DNA of 64,000 nt from Casuarius casuarius (taxonomy: Eukaryota; Chordata; Aves; Casuariiformes; Casuariidae). Of this stretch, positions 12,233 through 26,778 are shown one piece after another. The DNA lies in contig PTFA01000082.1 of assembly GCA_003342895.1 (NCBI GenBank), forward strand, positions 3,313,232 through 3,377,231. Reading direction: 5' to 3'. The notes under the pieces are model-generated. The model was not told the origin of the DNA, did not search any database, and saw only the letters and a list, made by a program, of their open reading frames with translations. Position numbers and translations under genes: made by a program. Numbering within the stretch: the stretch's first letter is position 1; the number at the start of each line of letters is the position of its first letter.

Positions 12233-14431
12233 TCTTTAAGTGCACATAGCAGTGTATTTGATCCAGTCACCTGAACAGAGGCATTCTGCTTCATTCTGGA
12301 TGACATCCTGAAGGATGCATGGTATAATGTGGCTAGGCAACCACCTAGGATAGCCCTAGGGCATCTCAGGTGGAACTAGGTGCCTACACTCAGGCGACTG
12401 GGTTAAAGCCTGTTGTGGCCAGTGCAGCCTTCAGTCAAACACGTCTTCTCATCAGCATCATGCTAGGCCAGTCTACATGTTATGGTACCTCTGGATTACA
12501 CAGCATACCTAGAGGCAACACGGACACAGATAAACAGTGAGACCAAGGTCACTTCTCTAGCCACCTTTGAGCATGGTGGAGACGAAAAGTGACTGTCCAC
12601 ACCCATGTGTGTAAACGCATCCTCAGAGATGGCAAAAAATGGTTTCTCAAGAAGGACTCAGAAGAGCCCTGGCCTGTCCCAAGAAAAATGTTGTTGAGTG
12701 TGTCAGTCAGTCCAAGGCCGTTCTGCGACCTGAGAAGAAATATAGCATTGTTGCTGCTTAAGCTTTCAGGCAACATAAATTGGTGGGATGATAAAAAAGG
12801 GGAGGCAGGCCTGTGGAATCACCTTGCTTACTCATTTGAATGGGTCAGCTTGACAGTATGCACTGCAACACAGCCCCATGCTTACCTAGGGATGAGGAAT
12901 GCAGGTCAAACCTATAGAGATGGGAGTAACTCTGGAAAAGAACTGGGGATCATAAAAGACCAGAAATGCACCAAGGGCTCCTTCTGAGGTACTGAGAACT
13001 GAAACTTAGCTGAACAGGAAACACAGTAACGAACAGTTGGAAGAAGTTTTTCATCTCTGCACGCTGGTACCCCTGGAATACAGTTCTGACAAAAAGAGCA
13101 ATGAAAAAAATTCTGAAAAATTGGACTGTGACAGGAGGAAGCCAAACATTTTTTAATTGACTGGAGAAAGTATCTCCAGTGAGAGATTTAAATATTACAG
13201 TCAATTTCAATGTTCCAAAAAAAAATTGAAAAGTGAGATCAAATCAGGATATAAATAATTCCACAGGGAAAATATTCCAGGTACTGAACAACTCTTTAAA
13301 ACAGCAGACAAAAGCAGGAGCAATGAATGGAAGGAGATACCAGAAGGAACTCCAAATGGCAAGAGAGCATACATTTTGAAAGGAGAACACCATTAACTGC
13401 TACCACCAAGCGAAGCAAATGGGATTTTCCATTTTCAATGCCATCTGACCAAAACTGAATGCCTCTCTGGGCAATCTATACTGGCCAAACACAAGTCACT
13501 GAACCTCCTATATGGTAGTGGGGCAAAATGTAATGGACCCTTAAACATGAGACCAGGCCAATAACCTGTCAGGTCCTCCTGGCATTTAAACTTTATGAGT
13601 AAAGACAGGATTAGATGAGGAGATGTCAGGGAGAAAACACTCTTTGAAGTTCTAAGCCTCCTATAACTATCAGGCTAAATGTTATCTAGTTACTGAATTT
13701 GCAAAATAAAGTCACAGTCCTAAGCTTTTGGTTGGAGTTCTTCAAATGACAAGATTCCTGCTCTTAGTCTGGAGAAAGGCCTATGTAACTCAAAGACTAT
13801 CTACTTTTTCAAACTGCTCTAATTGAAGAAACCAACAAACAACCTTGTCTATGTCCTTCTGTCCATATAGTACAACACGTACTACTATCAAGAGAGAAAA
13901 TAACTACAAACATCCCAGTTATAGCAGGCAGTTTAAGAGATCAGCTGAGCAAAGAGAGAATATAGTGTACCAGCCTCTCTGACCTAGTGCCAGATGTTAG
14001 CTCTATATTGTAGTTTGTAAACAACAAAGTAGTTCTCTCTCTGCAGAAACCCAGCACAGCCTGCAAACAAGAGCTAAAATCAAGAGAAGAGAATTATTTC
14101 TAGTAGCCTGTACAAGCATTTACACCCCATAGTTCTCTGTCAGATTCATACTGTTCTACACTCAGTTTTAATTCTGAGACCTTCATTGCTTTAACTGTGC
14201 ATGTTTATTCTGACAAAACAGAAGTTAAAGAAGGCTCATTCTCAGATAAAAGATATTAATTATAACTTCCATAGCCCTGTCAATGTATCAAATATCAGCG
14301 CTCTATTTAATTTTGGTCCTGTGAAAAAAATGTAGGGAAAAAAAAAGAAAAGGAAAATCTTACCACAATGCGTAACGAGTATGCTTTAAAAAGGGAAAAG
14401 GCTAAACATTTGTAACACAAGTAATACTTGT

Positions 14432-14449
14432 ATTTCCTGTACAGGAAAT
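14432..14449. repeat. Perfect 18-base palindrome
   Basis: ATTTCCTGTACAGGAAAT equals its own reverse complement. Each half holds a TTCCTG/CAGGAA box of the kind bound by ETS or STAT factors; binding is not implied. Confidence 0.9.
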
Positions 14450-17400
14450 GAGGGGAAAAACAAGACATTCAAGCGGGAAATGATCAGGTATTCTATTTAG
14501 TATCCTGAAAAAGAGGAGTCTGAGTGAGAATTGATTTTTATGCTACTTGCTGTATGGTCCTGCAAGTCAATGCAGATCCCCACTTCTTGCTTCAGATCTG
14601 CTTCAGGAGAGATTTTTGCACTCAGCAGGCAAAGTGTGCCAGCACTGGAGTGAGCAGTGTTATCGGGTGTTAGCTGCAGCACTCTGATACATCCTTGAGA
14701 ACTAGCACATCATTAGTGATACCTTCACAATGGAATGTGTGGGTCTTACGTCCATATGCCAGAGACAACGAAGGATGCTTTTTTAGGAGAAAAAAAAAAC
14801 AACTAAAAAAAACCTTTATTAACTGTTCCTTTAAGTATTCCTTTTGCGTTTGCTTTCAGCACTCTTATAGAGGTCATCAAAAAAGTTTTGATAAAGTGAC
14901 TCTGTATGCTCTTCTGCAAAAAACAACACAAGAAGTACCTATTGATTTGAAAAGCACACAAAGAAAAATGAATAGGGAACATACTCTGCAGTGCCATACA
15001 GGGTATTACAGTTTTAAAGTCTGATTCTCTTGTTTCTGCACCTTGGGCAGTCATTGCCACCTCCCTGAATTAGCAGCAGTTTACACCTACTTGCACTGAT
15101 ATAAATGACAACACAAAGAGCAAGGTGATAGAAAACAGGCCTGTAATGTATAGCCTTAGCCAAACACACCTGCAGCCCTTTTACAGAGCAACCTATATAT
15201 TACACTATGCCTAACTCTCTGTACATGACAATAATACTAATAAATTATATGGAACTACAACATAAATGGCACATTTTCTATACTGGGCACATGAGAGATT
15301 TGGTAATGACCGATATACAAACAGTAAAATGCCCACTTTCATATTTTAAAATGCAATTAGAATGTAACATATTTATATCAGGCTGCCTATGTATTTTTTA
15401 GCATAGAAAAATAATGCATAGAAAAATAATAAGTTTTTAAATTGTTCCTATATTCCCAAAACTCATTTCTCAGCTCTCAGAATTTCCTGTCCAGTTGTGA
15501 ATTTGTTCTTTGACACAGCTGAAGCAGAATCTGCTCACCCAGCAGCTGTCCTGATGAAGAAAATGGTGAGTGTTCACACCAATAAAAGACTTGTCAGCAC
15601 AAGGCATCACAGTTCTTAGAGAGCACTTTCTAATTCCCGCAGGCAAGTACCTGTCCCAGTGACACAGCTTCATGAGCACACCACAAACTACTACTAGATT
15701 AAATACGAAACTCCCTGACCACACTGACGCATGACCTCAGCAGTTACTATCTGTGAACTACATGCATGAATAGCCCCAAGTTTTCAGAAAAAGAAATGAC
15801 ATTGTGACTTTCTTTTTCACTATGAGGTTGCTGAAAGCATCAAGACATGTGGTGCTTCCCTAGCCCTCCTTTTCTATACTCCTAAAAATGAGCTGGCATG
15901 ATTTTCCCCTTCTCCACATCTCTATACACATCAGTCACCCCTGCAGGGATATCAAGAGACTGGCAATATCGTATCTGTGAACTCCTCCACTCATGGAATA
16001 TTTGTGGTTAACAACTCTAGATTTTTTTCCTGATTATCAAGTTTCATTCCAGAGATACTGGAAATACTTAATAAGGAATAACTTCAAAGAGCCCATCTAT
16101 GCAGGAGAATAACCTGAATAACTATTTTGTACCAGCTCTGTTTAAAGAAGCTTACTCCTTAACATTCCTGGTCTAAAAAAGGAAGTTTATACTTAGAAAG
16201 GCCACCTGTGAATTCACAATACATGAGCTACTTCACATTGACTTCCACATGAATTTTTTTCCATCTATAATCCATCTACTCAATAACCAGCAAGCTAGCA
16301 CAGTAGGGTCTCCCTTGAGTAAGCTTCACCAAGAGCACCTTAAACTCTTAATGAAGAATAAAGCTTAATTTCACAACAAGGCCCAACCCATGCCTTGCCT
16401 CTGATAGTTTTTGAAAAAANAATTCTTCACTGTAACATCATTCCACTTTAAAATGAACTACCTTAAGCGTTCTAAGTAAACAATGATTTTTCATTACCAA
16501 ATAATCCTCAAACTTCAACCATTCTTATGAATCTATTTTATATGCATGCTTCTATTTCCCAAAAATGACACATTATATCTGATTTTGATCCAGACTCTGG
16601 CATCTACTGCTGTACGCCTAACTACATTTGCTGCTGAGGTTAATAGCCTTAAATTGAAGTGAATATTAACTGCCTGTTAATCTCTGCTGCTGTATTAATA
16701 GATTTAAAACAGGAATGGCTGGAGTCTAGTAGATTGTGGTCTGGAATTGCAAGTGCGAGTGGAAGATGGGCTGGAAAGGGAAGGAAGTTGGTACAAGTGA
16801 TTACAATTTTCTGGCTGTCAGTAACTGCTTTTCTGAAATTTCTATACCAAAAAAGTGAAAGATTATTTGGGTGGGGATGGCAAGGTTGGTCCTCTCAGAA
16901 AATAGTTCCTCAAAAGCCATTCTCCATAAAAAGAGGCTCTGTCTCTTCCTGCTCCCGCACTGAGGGACCGGTGCATCCCCCACATGCAGGGACTCCTGCC
17001 TCCTTGCTCTGAGGGAGGAGCATTTTGGTGATGCTTGAGAGAAGGAAGAGCCAGGGGCCTTTTCAGGACAAGAGGCACCTCACACAAAGTGATACTGCTT
17101 AGGAAAAGGAAAGCTGCTTGAAGCATGAAGTGGAAAGATCTGGGGTTTTATTTTGCGGCGATTTAAAAATAGAAATGGGAAGAGAGAGAGGGGAGTGGTA
17201 GTCTTCACCTACTAACATTCAAGTACGCTACAGTACCCACCACACACATGAAAAAATAGGTCCCAGGCCTTCTTAGATTCTCAAACTTCTGCCTCATCCC
17301 TCTGAAGCCTAATACTCCTGCTCACTATCAATGCCCCTTCCGCCCATCAGTGTATTCCTCGACCCAACGTGGCTTCTTCCTTTCCACTCTGTGTATCATC

Positions 17401-20400
17401 TGTGATGAAAACTCATTCGGTTTTGTCTCCTCCTCAGCCCTATTACACGCAGCACTATATTTTCTTCTTCCTGACTTCTACCCTTCCTCCACCCTTTTTC
17501 TTCTTTGAAGTTCATCTTGGTTTTGGTCCCTTGTTTTAAAGTCACCTCTATGCTGTAAGGTAGATATCCGATTTAGTTTTAATAGGCAAGTTCAGATACC
17601 AGTAACAGTCTGATCTGAGCTCAATGGAGTAAGCCATGGGCACTTTTGATGCCCAAGAAAGTCCTAACAAAGTTATCTCTATGTTATATTGCAGCCTAGC
17701 ACATGTACGGATTCCTCGTCTCCTCTAACGGCTCCTCATTCTCCTCTGTCTCTTGTCTCCTGTCTGTGAGAACTCTTCAAAGCTCTATCCTGGGTCTCAT
17801 CTTCTGTATCTTATCCTCAGGGAGCCTCCACTCTTCACACTGATATAACTATTACCTTTAGGTAAATGGCTCACAAATCTACATCTCAATACCTAACAGA
17901 TCTCCCTCAGTTTAGTCCTATACACCTAATAACACTTCTGATGTGCTGCCCTGGAAGGATGAAGATTTGTTTAATGCTAAACTTTGACAGTATTACTGAG
18001 CAACTTATATTCTTCTTTCTGTTATATCCTTTTCTCCATTGCTATTAACAGTAATATCCTTCCCATTTCTGAATTTTTTTTTATATGCCTGCTTACCAAT
18101 GCTGGAATATTTCCTGTCTTTCAGGTCTTCCTTCACAATACAACAAAAAAAATTTATCCAGACAGCCAATATGCTTGTCCACATTTTGGTCACCTTGGTC
18201 TATGATCAACATTTCCTTCTTCAGTTCTTCCCTACTCCTGTCATTCTGGACCTGTGATGGACTGAATGTTATATATGCATCACACTTCAGGACTTGGTGC
18301 ACTCAGATATAGCAAGTTAATGAGTCCATAGCAGCTTTAAATACATTAAAAACGAAGAGCAGCAGCAGTAACAAAAAAAGTTGCTCCATATCCTCCATGA
18401 CCTCCTTCCCTTACTGTAAAATTTCCATTTCCTGCCCATTATCCCTAGTTGGCTCACTGCAGTGTCCATGCTGAACAGGCCATCAAAGTGACAGAAGAAA
18501 AAGACAACCTCAACTTGCACTTCAGTCTTTTCTTCAGATTTGTGCCTCACTGACTCACTCTCCTGTTTCTGGGCACCCATTTTTACAAATCTTTTCAGAA
18601 CCTAAATATATTTGAGGCCTTAATCTCCCTGTCAAACTGCGATGAAACTGGCCAATGTGTTCAAAGTCACTGGGAAGACATAAAGGAGAACAAACAGACA
18701 ACAGGATTACACCAAACCTCATTTCATTAAGGAAGAGTGACTGAAGAAATGAGTAATACAATCCCCAACTCCACACTACTTACTTATACATTTAGTTCCT
18801 TCCATTTATTTTATGCCAATCCTAAATATTCTGTTGTTAATGAAACACAGTTTTTGTCCTGATGATATATCCAAAAACTTTCCCAGTTCAGAATGGGGAT
18901 CTGGGTACTGAGAAGAGAGCAATAGAGCTTCTGGCTAATCAGCAAGCACTCCAGCACTTTGTGGGGTACTCTAGGACAGTGTGACATTAGCAGGGCTCTT
19001 TAGTTAAAATAATTCCAGTGAAAGAGGAAAAAATTACTACATTTAAATTGTCAACTTTACATATCGCTATATACATCTTTTCTATATTAGATCTAACTGT
19101 CTNTCAAGAGGAAAGAAATGAAGGCTACTGATTCAGGGCATCCTGCCATTTCAGAAAGCTAATATCTACTACTTTGTACTTGGCATTTTCAATGCTTTCT
19201 TCACTTTAGATTACAAACCATTTTTAGGGGTAGTCAATGTTATGTCAATACTAGTAAAATAAGTGTGCCCAAGAAAGTTTTCTAGCACAGAAATATGTGT
19301 ACATGTAAACAAAATTGCAGACTGTAGTTCTATGTCAGAGATGGATTTTGTTAAAACTCTAGCACAGTTGAACTGTTAAGTACAGACAGTTCCTCTTAGA
19401 TATAAAAAAATATTCCTGGTAAGAATAATATCTATTTTCTTGCTATTCAGCGAAGTGTCTTTCACTTCCAGGATTTATTATGAATAGGGACTTTACCCAA
19501 AGGGGAAAAAAAAACCCTTCTTACCTACATTTTAATTGTTTTAATAGCTGTAAATTGGGAGGAATTTTATTTGTACAATATTTTACATGTTGATTTTCAT
19601 TTCTATTTTACGACTCAGGAACAGCATTAAAATGTAAAAACTAAATTTTGAAAGTAAATTATATGATGCATTACATATTCTGAATCCCATTCTCCTTATT
19701 TTAGGGTTATTCCCTACAGCAAGGCAGTAAAAGTGTTCCTTTTAAAAAGAATTTTAAAGGAATTAATTGCTGAGGAAAAATATTTTAAATATATTTTTTT
19801 AAATTCATGAGTCTGAGGATCTTCATTTAACCTGTAACTGAAGCTCATATTCAAAACATTTTAGAATTGAAAAAGGATGTGTACATGTGTTTGTATGATA
19901 GGAACAGGGAATTTAAGGAAAGTGAAACAGTACTAACATTTATAAATGTTTGCACATAAGCACTGAAGAGCACAAGCAAATCTTAATAAAGAGCTTATAT
20001 ATATATTTCTAACCACGGTGGGCAGGAATACAAAACCAGGAAACGCTCTAGGCAATGTCTATGTAAAACCTACACTGATTGCCTCTATCAGTTACAAAAT
20101 GCAGATACNTTAAAATTAGTGCCAGTTTGTGAGCAGGCAAGGCCTTTGATTGAAAACCATTTGCATTTCATGGAGAAAAACGAAAACTTTCTGGGCCTGA
20201 TTCTCCACAGACTTGCATCCAGCTGGCTATCTATATGCTGGCTTTGCACAGGTATAATGTTACCACCATGAAATTGCTCACTGTTGTAACTACTCATAAC
20301 TACTTGTGTAAATAGAAATGTATTCCTAAGATGCAAAACACTAGAAAAATATGAAAGAATACAGAAGCAAATCTGAGTATGTGCCATTTTTCCCTCTTGC

Positions 20401-23265
20401 TCTTCCTTCCTCACCCCAAGAACACTTTTAAGATGTCACAAACTGGACACAGAAAAATAAGCCACTGCATTTCAACCAACTTCTTTAAATTCTTAGCCTG
20501 AACTTTTCTATCTTTCATACAGTATAATTCTTCTAAAAATATCTTGACAGNGCTACATTTTCTCTTGTTGTCATTCTGCCAATATAATTGCCTGAAAAGG
20601 TGGGGTTTTAAAATTCATTTTCAAGTGGCCTTTTCCCCTTCTCATGTATAAAAGGCTGTCCCTCCATTTCTCTGCTTTATTTTTCTCTCACATATTTGTG
20701 AACAATCTCTTCTGCTTCAGTCAGGCTTATAGTAACAAGCACTGAGCCAAGATATATTTGTCTTGGGTCATGCAAACAAGGCCCATGTGGCCTACCTTCA
20801 GATTGGGGCAGGATGAAAGGGCCACCAGACCTCCTCACGGTTTGGTGACATCTCCACTAATCCTCCCTTCGTTTGGAAACAATTACAAAAAGTCACCTGA
20901 GAGTGTCTACAAACAAGCCTCTCTCCAAAAACCAAGAGAGGACTTTACCTCCAACATTCACTATTGGTTTTCTGCTGTCACTTACACTGGTAGGAATTCA
21001 GAGTGCTTTCACCTAGAGAAATCATTTAGGACTTACTCTAATATGGGCATAATTTTGTTTCCTTGTTGCTTATCCAGACTAGACAATAGCTCATGCATGG
21101 TCTATGCACAAGGCATAGATCACGCATTTCTGCGTACCTAGAAAAGCAAATTATTCATATAAGGTTTGGGTTTTTTTTAGAGATACAAATGATGCTTCTG
21201 TGATTTCACTTTTACTCCATTTATAGGGTAAAATTCACCTTTCTCCCATGCTGCTTTTTACCAGATCCACATACAGGATAAAAGTTAATCTAAGTCCTTC
21301 TAAAGGCTGCAGCTGGTAGCTAAATCCTACGGTTGCCCTCTTCATTTAGGTGAATTTCATGCCTTATAGAAAAAAACCCAAAACAAACACTAAACTAAAA
21401 GGAATTTTAAGAATGGACAAAATTATAGTTTATAGAAGCAACAGCTACCCAGACAGCAGCGCTAGACAGAAACAAACTTTGCCTTAAAGCTACTTTTAAT
21501 GGCAATGGCTTCCAAGTAACCCTTCCCAAAAACTTACACAGTAATACAAAGCAGGCCAGGCCCCACTGGTCCGTGTAAGACTTCCATTAATCTCAGCAGT
21601 TCACTAGAAATTACTCACAGTTTCAGCTTGAAGAGAGTAGCTTTCAGACATAAAAAGTGGAGTGAAATGTGCTTACCCAGGCCCTTTTCAAGCCTACAGC
21701 CAAATGATACTGTTTAATATTTTCAAATATGCACGTACAATGGGTCAAAGACAAGAAGGCAAATGAGTCAAAGCAAAGCCCTAACAAGTCCTAAACTCCA
21801 ACACTAAACCCTACCCAGAACTCAAGTAACTGTCCGTTTATTTACCAGCCACGGCATGCTGTTGCTCACAGGGAGCGGTGACTGAGATAACTGAGTACAA
21901 GACAGGAAAATAGGTGTTTACAGAGCTCCTCAGCGAAAGCAGACATGATACTAAGGTAGAGGGCGGATAGCCAGAGAAGGTGACAGGGCGTTGCCCTTTT
22001 CCCCATCTGCAGGCACCCACTTTCCAGTAGCTGAGGCAGTGCTTGGCCCTGATGGGCCCTGTTGGTGCTGGGGTGGCTCAGACAGAGGTGCAGACAGCCA
22101 GTGTAGTGGTGGGATGGCTGGGCGATTCTCCACACCAGGTGCCGCGAGAGAGGTGATCCTGCCACATGGCGATACTGCTGGGGAGTGTGTGTAAGCAATG
22201 CACAGCTGTTGTGCAGTGCTGACACTTCTTTCCAGCCCTGGAGGTGCGAAAGGGAAGCCCTGGCACTACAGGGAAGGTAGTGGTGAGGCGAGTTGTTAGC
22301 GTCACCACTGAGAAACAGCAAATGGCAAGTGTGAACTAATGGGAGAGCTTAAGTCTCTTTTCATCACCTTCCCTGTCCCTTCCCTCCGCAGCAGGCAAAC
22401 CCACACCTGACAACAATCTTTCATATTCAGTTTAACAGAAGGGACTTGCATGACTTCAGGGCTACTGGGGCTTCACTTGTAGGGTACACACAGCACACTG
22501 CTCTCCTGTCTAACTGGGAGGAATGAGGTTGAGTCTTAAGTATGGGCAAGAGGCTGAAGCCCTCTTTTGATCAAAAGAGAAGCACTCATCATAACAGACG
22601 AGCCAGCTCTTCATCCCCTCACGCTGTAGGCCACCTTCAAAGCCCAAGTCTTTCTGTTTAAATCCCTTAGCTAAAATCTAGTGTGCCACCTGCCTCCTTA
22701 AAGAACATGCTGCCTTAACAACCACAGCAGCTGAAAGAGACCCAAGTGAAGTCTGCAAGGAAACGACTGGGTGTTAGCAGGCATGCTCTTCAACGTAGGG
22801 ATGGTGCTATCTCACCAGTTTCAGGGTGCTGTGGGACTGCTACCACTCAGGAAGAAAAATTCGGGAGCTTTTCTCTTCAGGCAGAACAGAAACTTTATAG
22901 AAAAGCTATTACAATTGCTAATTTTGTTACTGTCACCTAGATAACAGTGATGAATACATCAGAAATCAGGAGAGAGGGGAAAAGTTGTTCTGATGAGCAG
23001 TAATTAGTGTTTGATTTCAGTTGTTATGAGAAGAGAACAAAAGCTGTATCATGTAAGAACATCAAATGTTGTCACTCTCATGTCATAGAGACAGATAAAA
23101 ATATTTTAAAGTTAAATCAAAAGCAACTAAAGATGGTTAAAGTTCTGTCTCAAAACATTTCCTAACATGCTTTTTTTCCTCTCAAACCAAATAAACTTAT
23201 TTGCAGGAAAATTCATTTCTGCCTCGTTCCTTTCCACACCTTCTCACTGGAATCAGAAAAAAAAA

Positions 23266-23287
23266 AGAAGAAGAAGAAGAAGAAAGA
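23266..23287 (+). repeat. (GAA)n microsatellite with A-rich start
   Basis: An A run passes into five to six GAA units. Confidence 0.85.
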
Positions 23288-25517
23288 AATAGCGGGATTG
23301 AGAGATGAAAATCTCAGCTTCTCTTACCACAGAGTGGCTTTAGCAGACCAGATACACCAGCTCTCAGTTTCCTTGTTTACAAAACTTTACCTTGCAGTGA
23401 CATTGCCAGAATTCACCAATGGTGACTCCTTCAAAGTTCTCCAAAGGTTAAAAGTAGTCTACAAACACTCTGTGTACTTAAAAATAAAACTTTAAGCCCC
23501 ATAATCAAATATAGAGGATGAAACTCTTGATTANGTATTCTGTAATTCCCAAACCAAAAGTATATAACCTCTCTTATCTTTCAAACTGTTTCATTGTCTA
23601 GATTATAACTTGGTAACTAGGCTCTAAACTTGTAGAATGCATTAAGTAGAAAAACTAGCAAATACAGCAATCCATACAGCAAATTACATGCCCAAATCAG
23701 ATAAATTCAAGCACAGGGTGACTGTATATCTGCACGCAGTAAAAAAATCTGGATTTAAGATTACAGTATTTAATTTGGCAGGAAGAGACTGAAGCTCACC
23801 ACATTTTTCATTCCTGTAGTAAGAGCATTTTATTTTTGTCTGTTGCAATATGGATTACCTTACTGTGTCCAACATGTGAAATACCTTTTGGACAGAACCA
23901 ACTTTATTAAATTAAAAGATGGATGGATGGAACCATTGAGTACACAATCGAAAGACCATGTTTGACTTCTCTCCAGAGCATGCAATACTTATGAAAAGAA
24001 TGCAAACTGCAAATTAAATTCTCAGGTATCCTCAGCAACTTGACAGACTGGCCCAAGAAATGCTGCTAAGTCTAGCAGACTGGAAGAGCNATGTGCTTAT
24101 TGCACAGAGGTGTGAAGAACGCGGCCCACCCCAGCTCAACTCACAGGGCACAGCTGGTGAACTGTACACAAAGAGGGGAAACAAGTGGGTTGAGGGGAGG
24201 AGGTGAGAAAGGGCCTGAGGTAAAACTGGAGATATTTTTGCCTTCCTTCATACCCTGCTGCTGTTTCAGCCAAGCAGTTTTCATTGCCAACTTATTTGAA
24301 AAGTATTCTCTATCCAAATCGTTTTCTGCGAACAGTGGAATCAAACTCTCCAATTAATATAACTGGAACAAGGAGTACTACTGGGTCTCCTGAAGACTTC
24401 ATGCATTGTTCATCACTCTCCTTTAAACATGCTCTTTTTGCCACATCAGGCCTTAGACGGTTTGTGCAGAAGTTCTCATCCAAGTGATTAACAATAAGTA
24501 ACAAGGCACTCATGCTAATAAAGCTTCTTCTGAGCATTTATACCCTTCCCTTCTCTGTGTTACTCCTCTTCCATTTATATCCCCTCAAACCCTGCCTGAA
24601 GGCCACCTAGTTTTTGTGTGGAGGATAGAAAATCCAGATACCTTCACAAAGGCTCTTTAGCTCTGCCCTTATTTCCTCCTAACAGCAGCAGCACATTCCT
24701 GAATCTGACTTTTCTACTCTGAAAGCACCACCTGAATGTTAATTAATATTTTTCTCCTCTCTTGACAGTTCCTCCCCTTCCCACCATAAGGCAGTGTTAT
24801 TTCTGTGGTATAAAGCTAGACATGACTTCACTCTCAAATCAGCAGTGAAATAGAAGGATCACAGGCTATCGGAAGAAAAGACAAGAATATTAACTCTTCT
24901 TCTCCACAGCTGGGTAGTTACAAATAACCAAGGCCCAAATGCAACATGCACCTCTTCCTGCTCACCAAGCATGACCTAGTACAACTCCCAGCGGACAAAA
25001 CCAGCAGCTGGAATAACTTTCTACCACTCCAGGGCAGGGGCATTGCAGAGGCTCACAAGAAGGCAGATGAGCAAGTTTCTAAAGCTAAGTCCACATCTAA
25101 AACTGGCAGCCATAATGGTTAGGAACACTGCTGGGAGCACAGGGAACAATCCCATCACTATCAGGCACAGTAACACTAGCAAAACCCCAGTGAAGCTATA
25201 GCTTGACAGGCAAAAATGTTGCTCTGCTGGGAAAAATTTTTCTTCTCAGGGAACATACATGAGCATAAGAATTTTGGCCCATATAAGCTACAGCTTTATC
25301 TGAGGTACAGAGATCTTCAACACAAACTGAGCAGAACCTCTGAGGCACTGGGTCACCTGCCAGAGCAGACTGACTCACAGCACCTGCTTCCACTATTTTC
25401 CTGTGCCAAGCAAAGCTTAGATGCAAGGAGAAGCAGCCTCAGATGACTTAATCTCAGTCTGAGTAGCACTGTTTGAAAGCACAGGTGTTTTGTTTAACTA
25501 TAACATAAATTGCTTAC

Positions 25518-25618
25518 TTTTTTCAGCTTCTCACATCTTTGGCTTAGAAAAACATCAGTTGGCTGTGCTGCACTCGTTCTTACATGGGTGCGAGGAGGCA
25601 AACTTTTGGAAGGAATCA
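25518..25618 (-). CDS. Left-hand exon series, exon a
   Basis: The acceptor is TTTTGTTTTGACTTTACAG and the donor AAA|GTAAGC. The exon enters in phase 1 (first bases TG) and leaves in phase 0: IPSKSLPPRTHVRTSAAQPT then DVFLSQRCEKLKK. The composition is coding-like, proline- and basic-rich. It lies 1 kb beyond gene A's stop on the same strand. It may belong to a longer isoform of gene A or to a separate downstream gene whose first exon I cannot place. Confidence 0.5.
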
Positions 25619-26508
25619 CTGTAAAGTCAAAACAAAACCATAACCAAAACCTCATTGCTGATTTGTCACAGGAATAACAAAGGTTTAGCTACAACAGAGT
25701 TTTCTTACTTGAGTACCTAGTTTTTAGACTGGCATTTATCACTTATTTTTTAATTTCTTAGTATCATAGTACTCACAGATTTGTATAAGACAAGAGACAC
25801 TTTGTACTATAAACAGAGTACAAGTGCAGAGTAATCTATGCTCTAGATCTACTGATGGAGATTGAGACATCTCTATATAAATCAAGGGATTAGTCTTCAT
25901 CAACTACTGATCTTTNCCCTTAATTTGTAGATCTGGCAGTCTTGATTTAACAGGCAAATTCAGATTAATGAAATAGCTACAGTGAACAAAGTACATATTT
26001 GCAAGATCATGGCACAAATTAAGACACAAAACAACATACGGGTGTAAAATAAATAGGGAAATGGTTAAGAGAGGGTCACAGTAACAAAGACTGAGAACAC
26101 AGTCTATGTATTTCAATGACTTTTAAGAGGATCAGAACAATTAAGTGATATTTAAATGATCACAACCACAATTCAAGGTATTTCTCATCCTAGTCCAGTA
26201 AAGATTATTACACTTAATAACCACTTTAATACTGTATTAGATTCAGTCACGAAAACAACTTTTTCAAAATGCATGTTAGGCAGAGTTCCTACCTGCTCTG
26301 GCATACAGGCTTCTCACTTATTAAGAGAAAGAAAATTACTTTAAATTTTGCGTTTTCATATCTCTAGTCTTTTGTTTTCTGAAGCCTGAGATACTTTTTG
26401 TTTAACAAGTATAAATAATGTGATAAACTGCAGCATTAATCTGAAGGTATAATATTATGTTGCTGGGCTTGATTCTCATGCGACACAAAAGCGCACTGTT
26501 GCATTCAT

Positions 26509-26514
26509 TTTAAT
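26509..26514 (-). terminator. Candidate poly(A) signal ATTAAA of gene A
   Basis: TTTAAT on the plus strand reads ATTAAA on the minus strand, 94 bases after the gene A stop. It is the common variant signal, and no canonical AATAAA lies closer. Confidence 0.35.
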
Positions 26515-26607
26515 GAGTTACACCTTCCTACACCGCTTAAAAGCCTGGCTTCTTTCTTGCTGTTGCCTTTTATATATATATATTTTTAAGCTGAACTGCT
26601 TAAATAT

Positions 26608-26778
26608 TCAGGTATGACCAAATGTGTAAGAAACCCAACTTTTTGATTTTATGTCCTCAAGTTTTTCTTTGAGCTGTGAACTGTGACAGCTCTGGGGAAT
26701 CAGTTTCCAAAAGTCTTCACAGTCCTGTTGGTTCTTTAAGACTCCACGCCTAATTAGTCCATTCTGTAGTCCTATAAT
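26608..26778 (-). CDS. Gene A, terminal exon with stop codon
   Basis: An excellent acceptor (TTTTCTCTCTCTTCCAG) opens an exon in which only phase 0 is free of early stops. It reads IIGLQNGLIRRGVLKNQQDC, then EDFWKLIPQSCHSSQLKEKL, and ends KSWVSYTFGHT with TGA at 26610-26608. No good donor precedes the stop; GT dinucleotides near the end have poor context. It therefore reads as a last exon, with an ATTAAA signal 94 bases further on. The region looks helical and charged. No known domain recognised. Confidence 0.62.
   Translation of the reverse strand: MIGLQNGLIRRGVLKNQQDCEDFWKLIPQSCHSSQLKEKLEDIKSKSWVSYTFGHT

Larger units (their letters stand above)
10314..25517. other. Long non-coding stretch, probable intron
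   Basis: It contains the CR1 tail at 12.1 kb, the palindrome at 14.4 kb and the GAA repeat at 23.3 kb. Donor-like sites with open micro-frames occur (for example near 12.88, 14.35 and 19.52 kb), but their phases do not fit the flanking exons. A GC-richer patch near 21.99-22.31 kb is open on the minus strand with no splice support. Confidence 0.45.

Noticed and set aside
21866..22321. 151-codon minus-strand open frame in a GC-richer patch
   Set aside because: His/Leu/Ser-rich random composition, no splice support and no recognisable domain.
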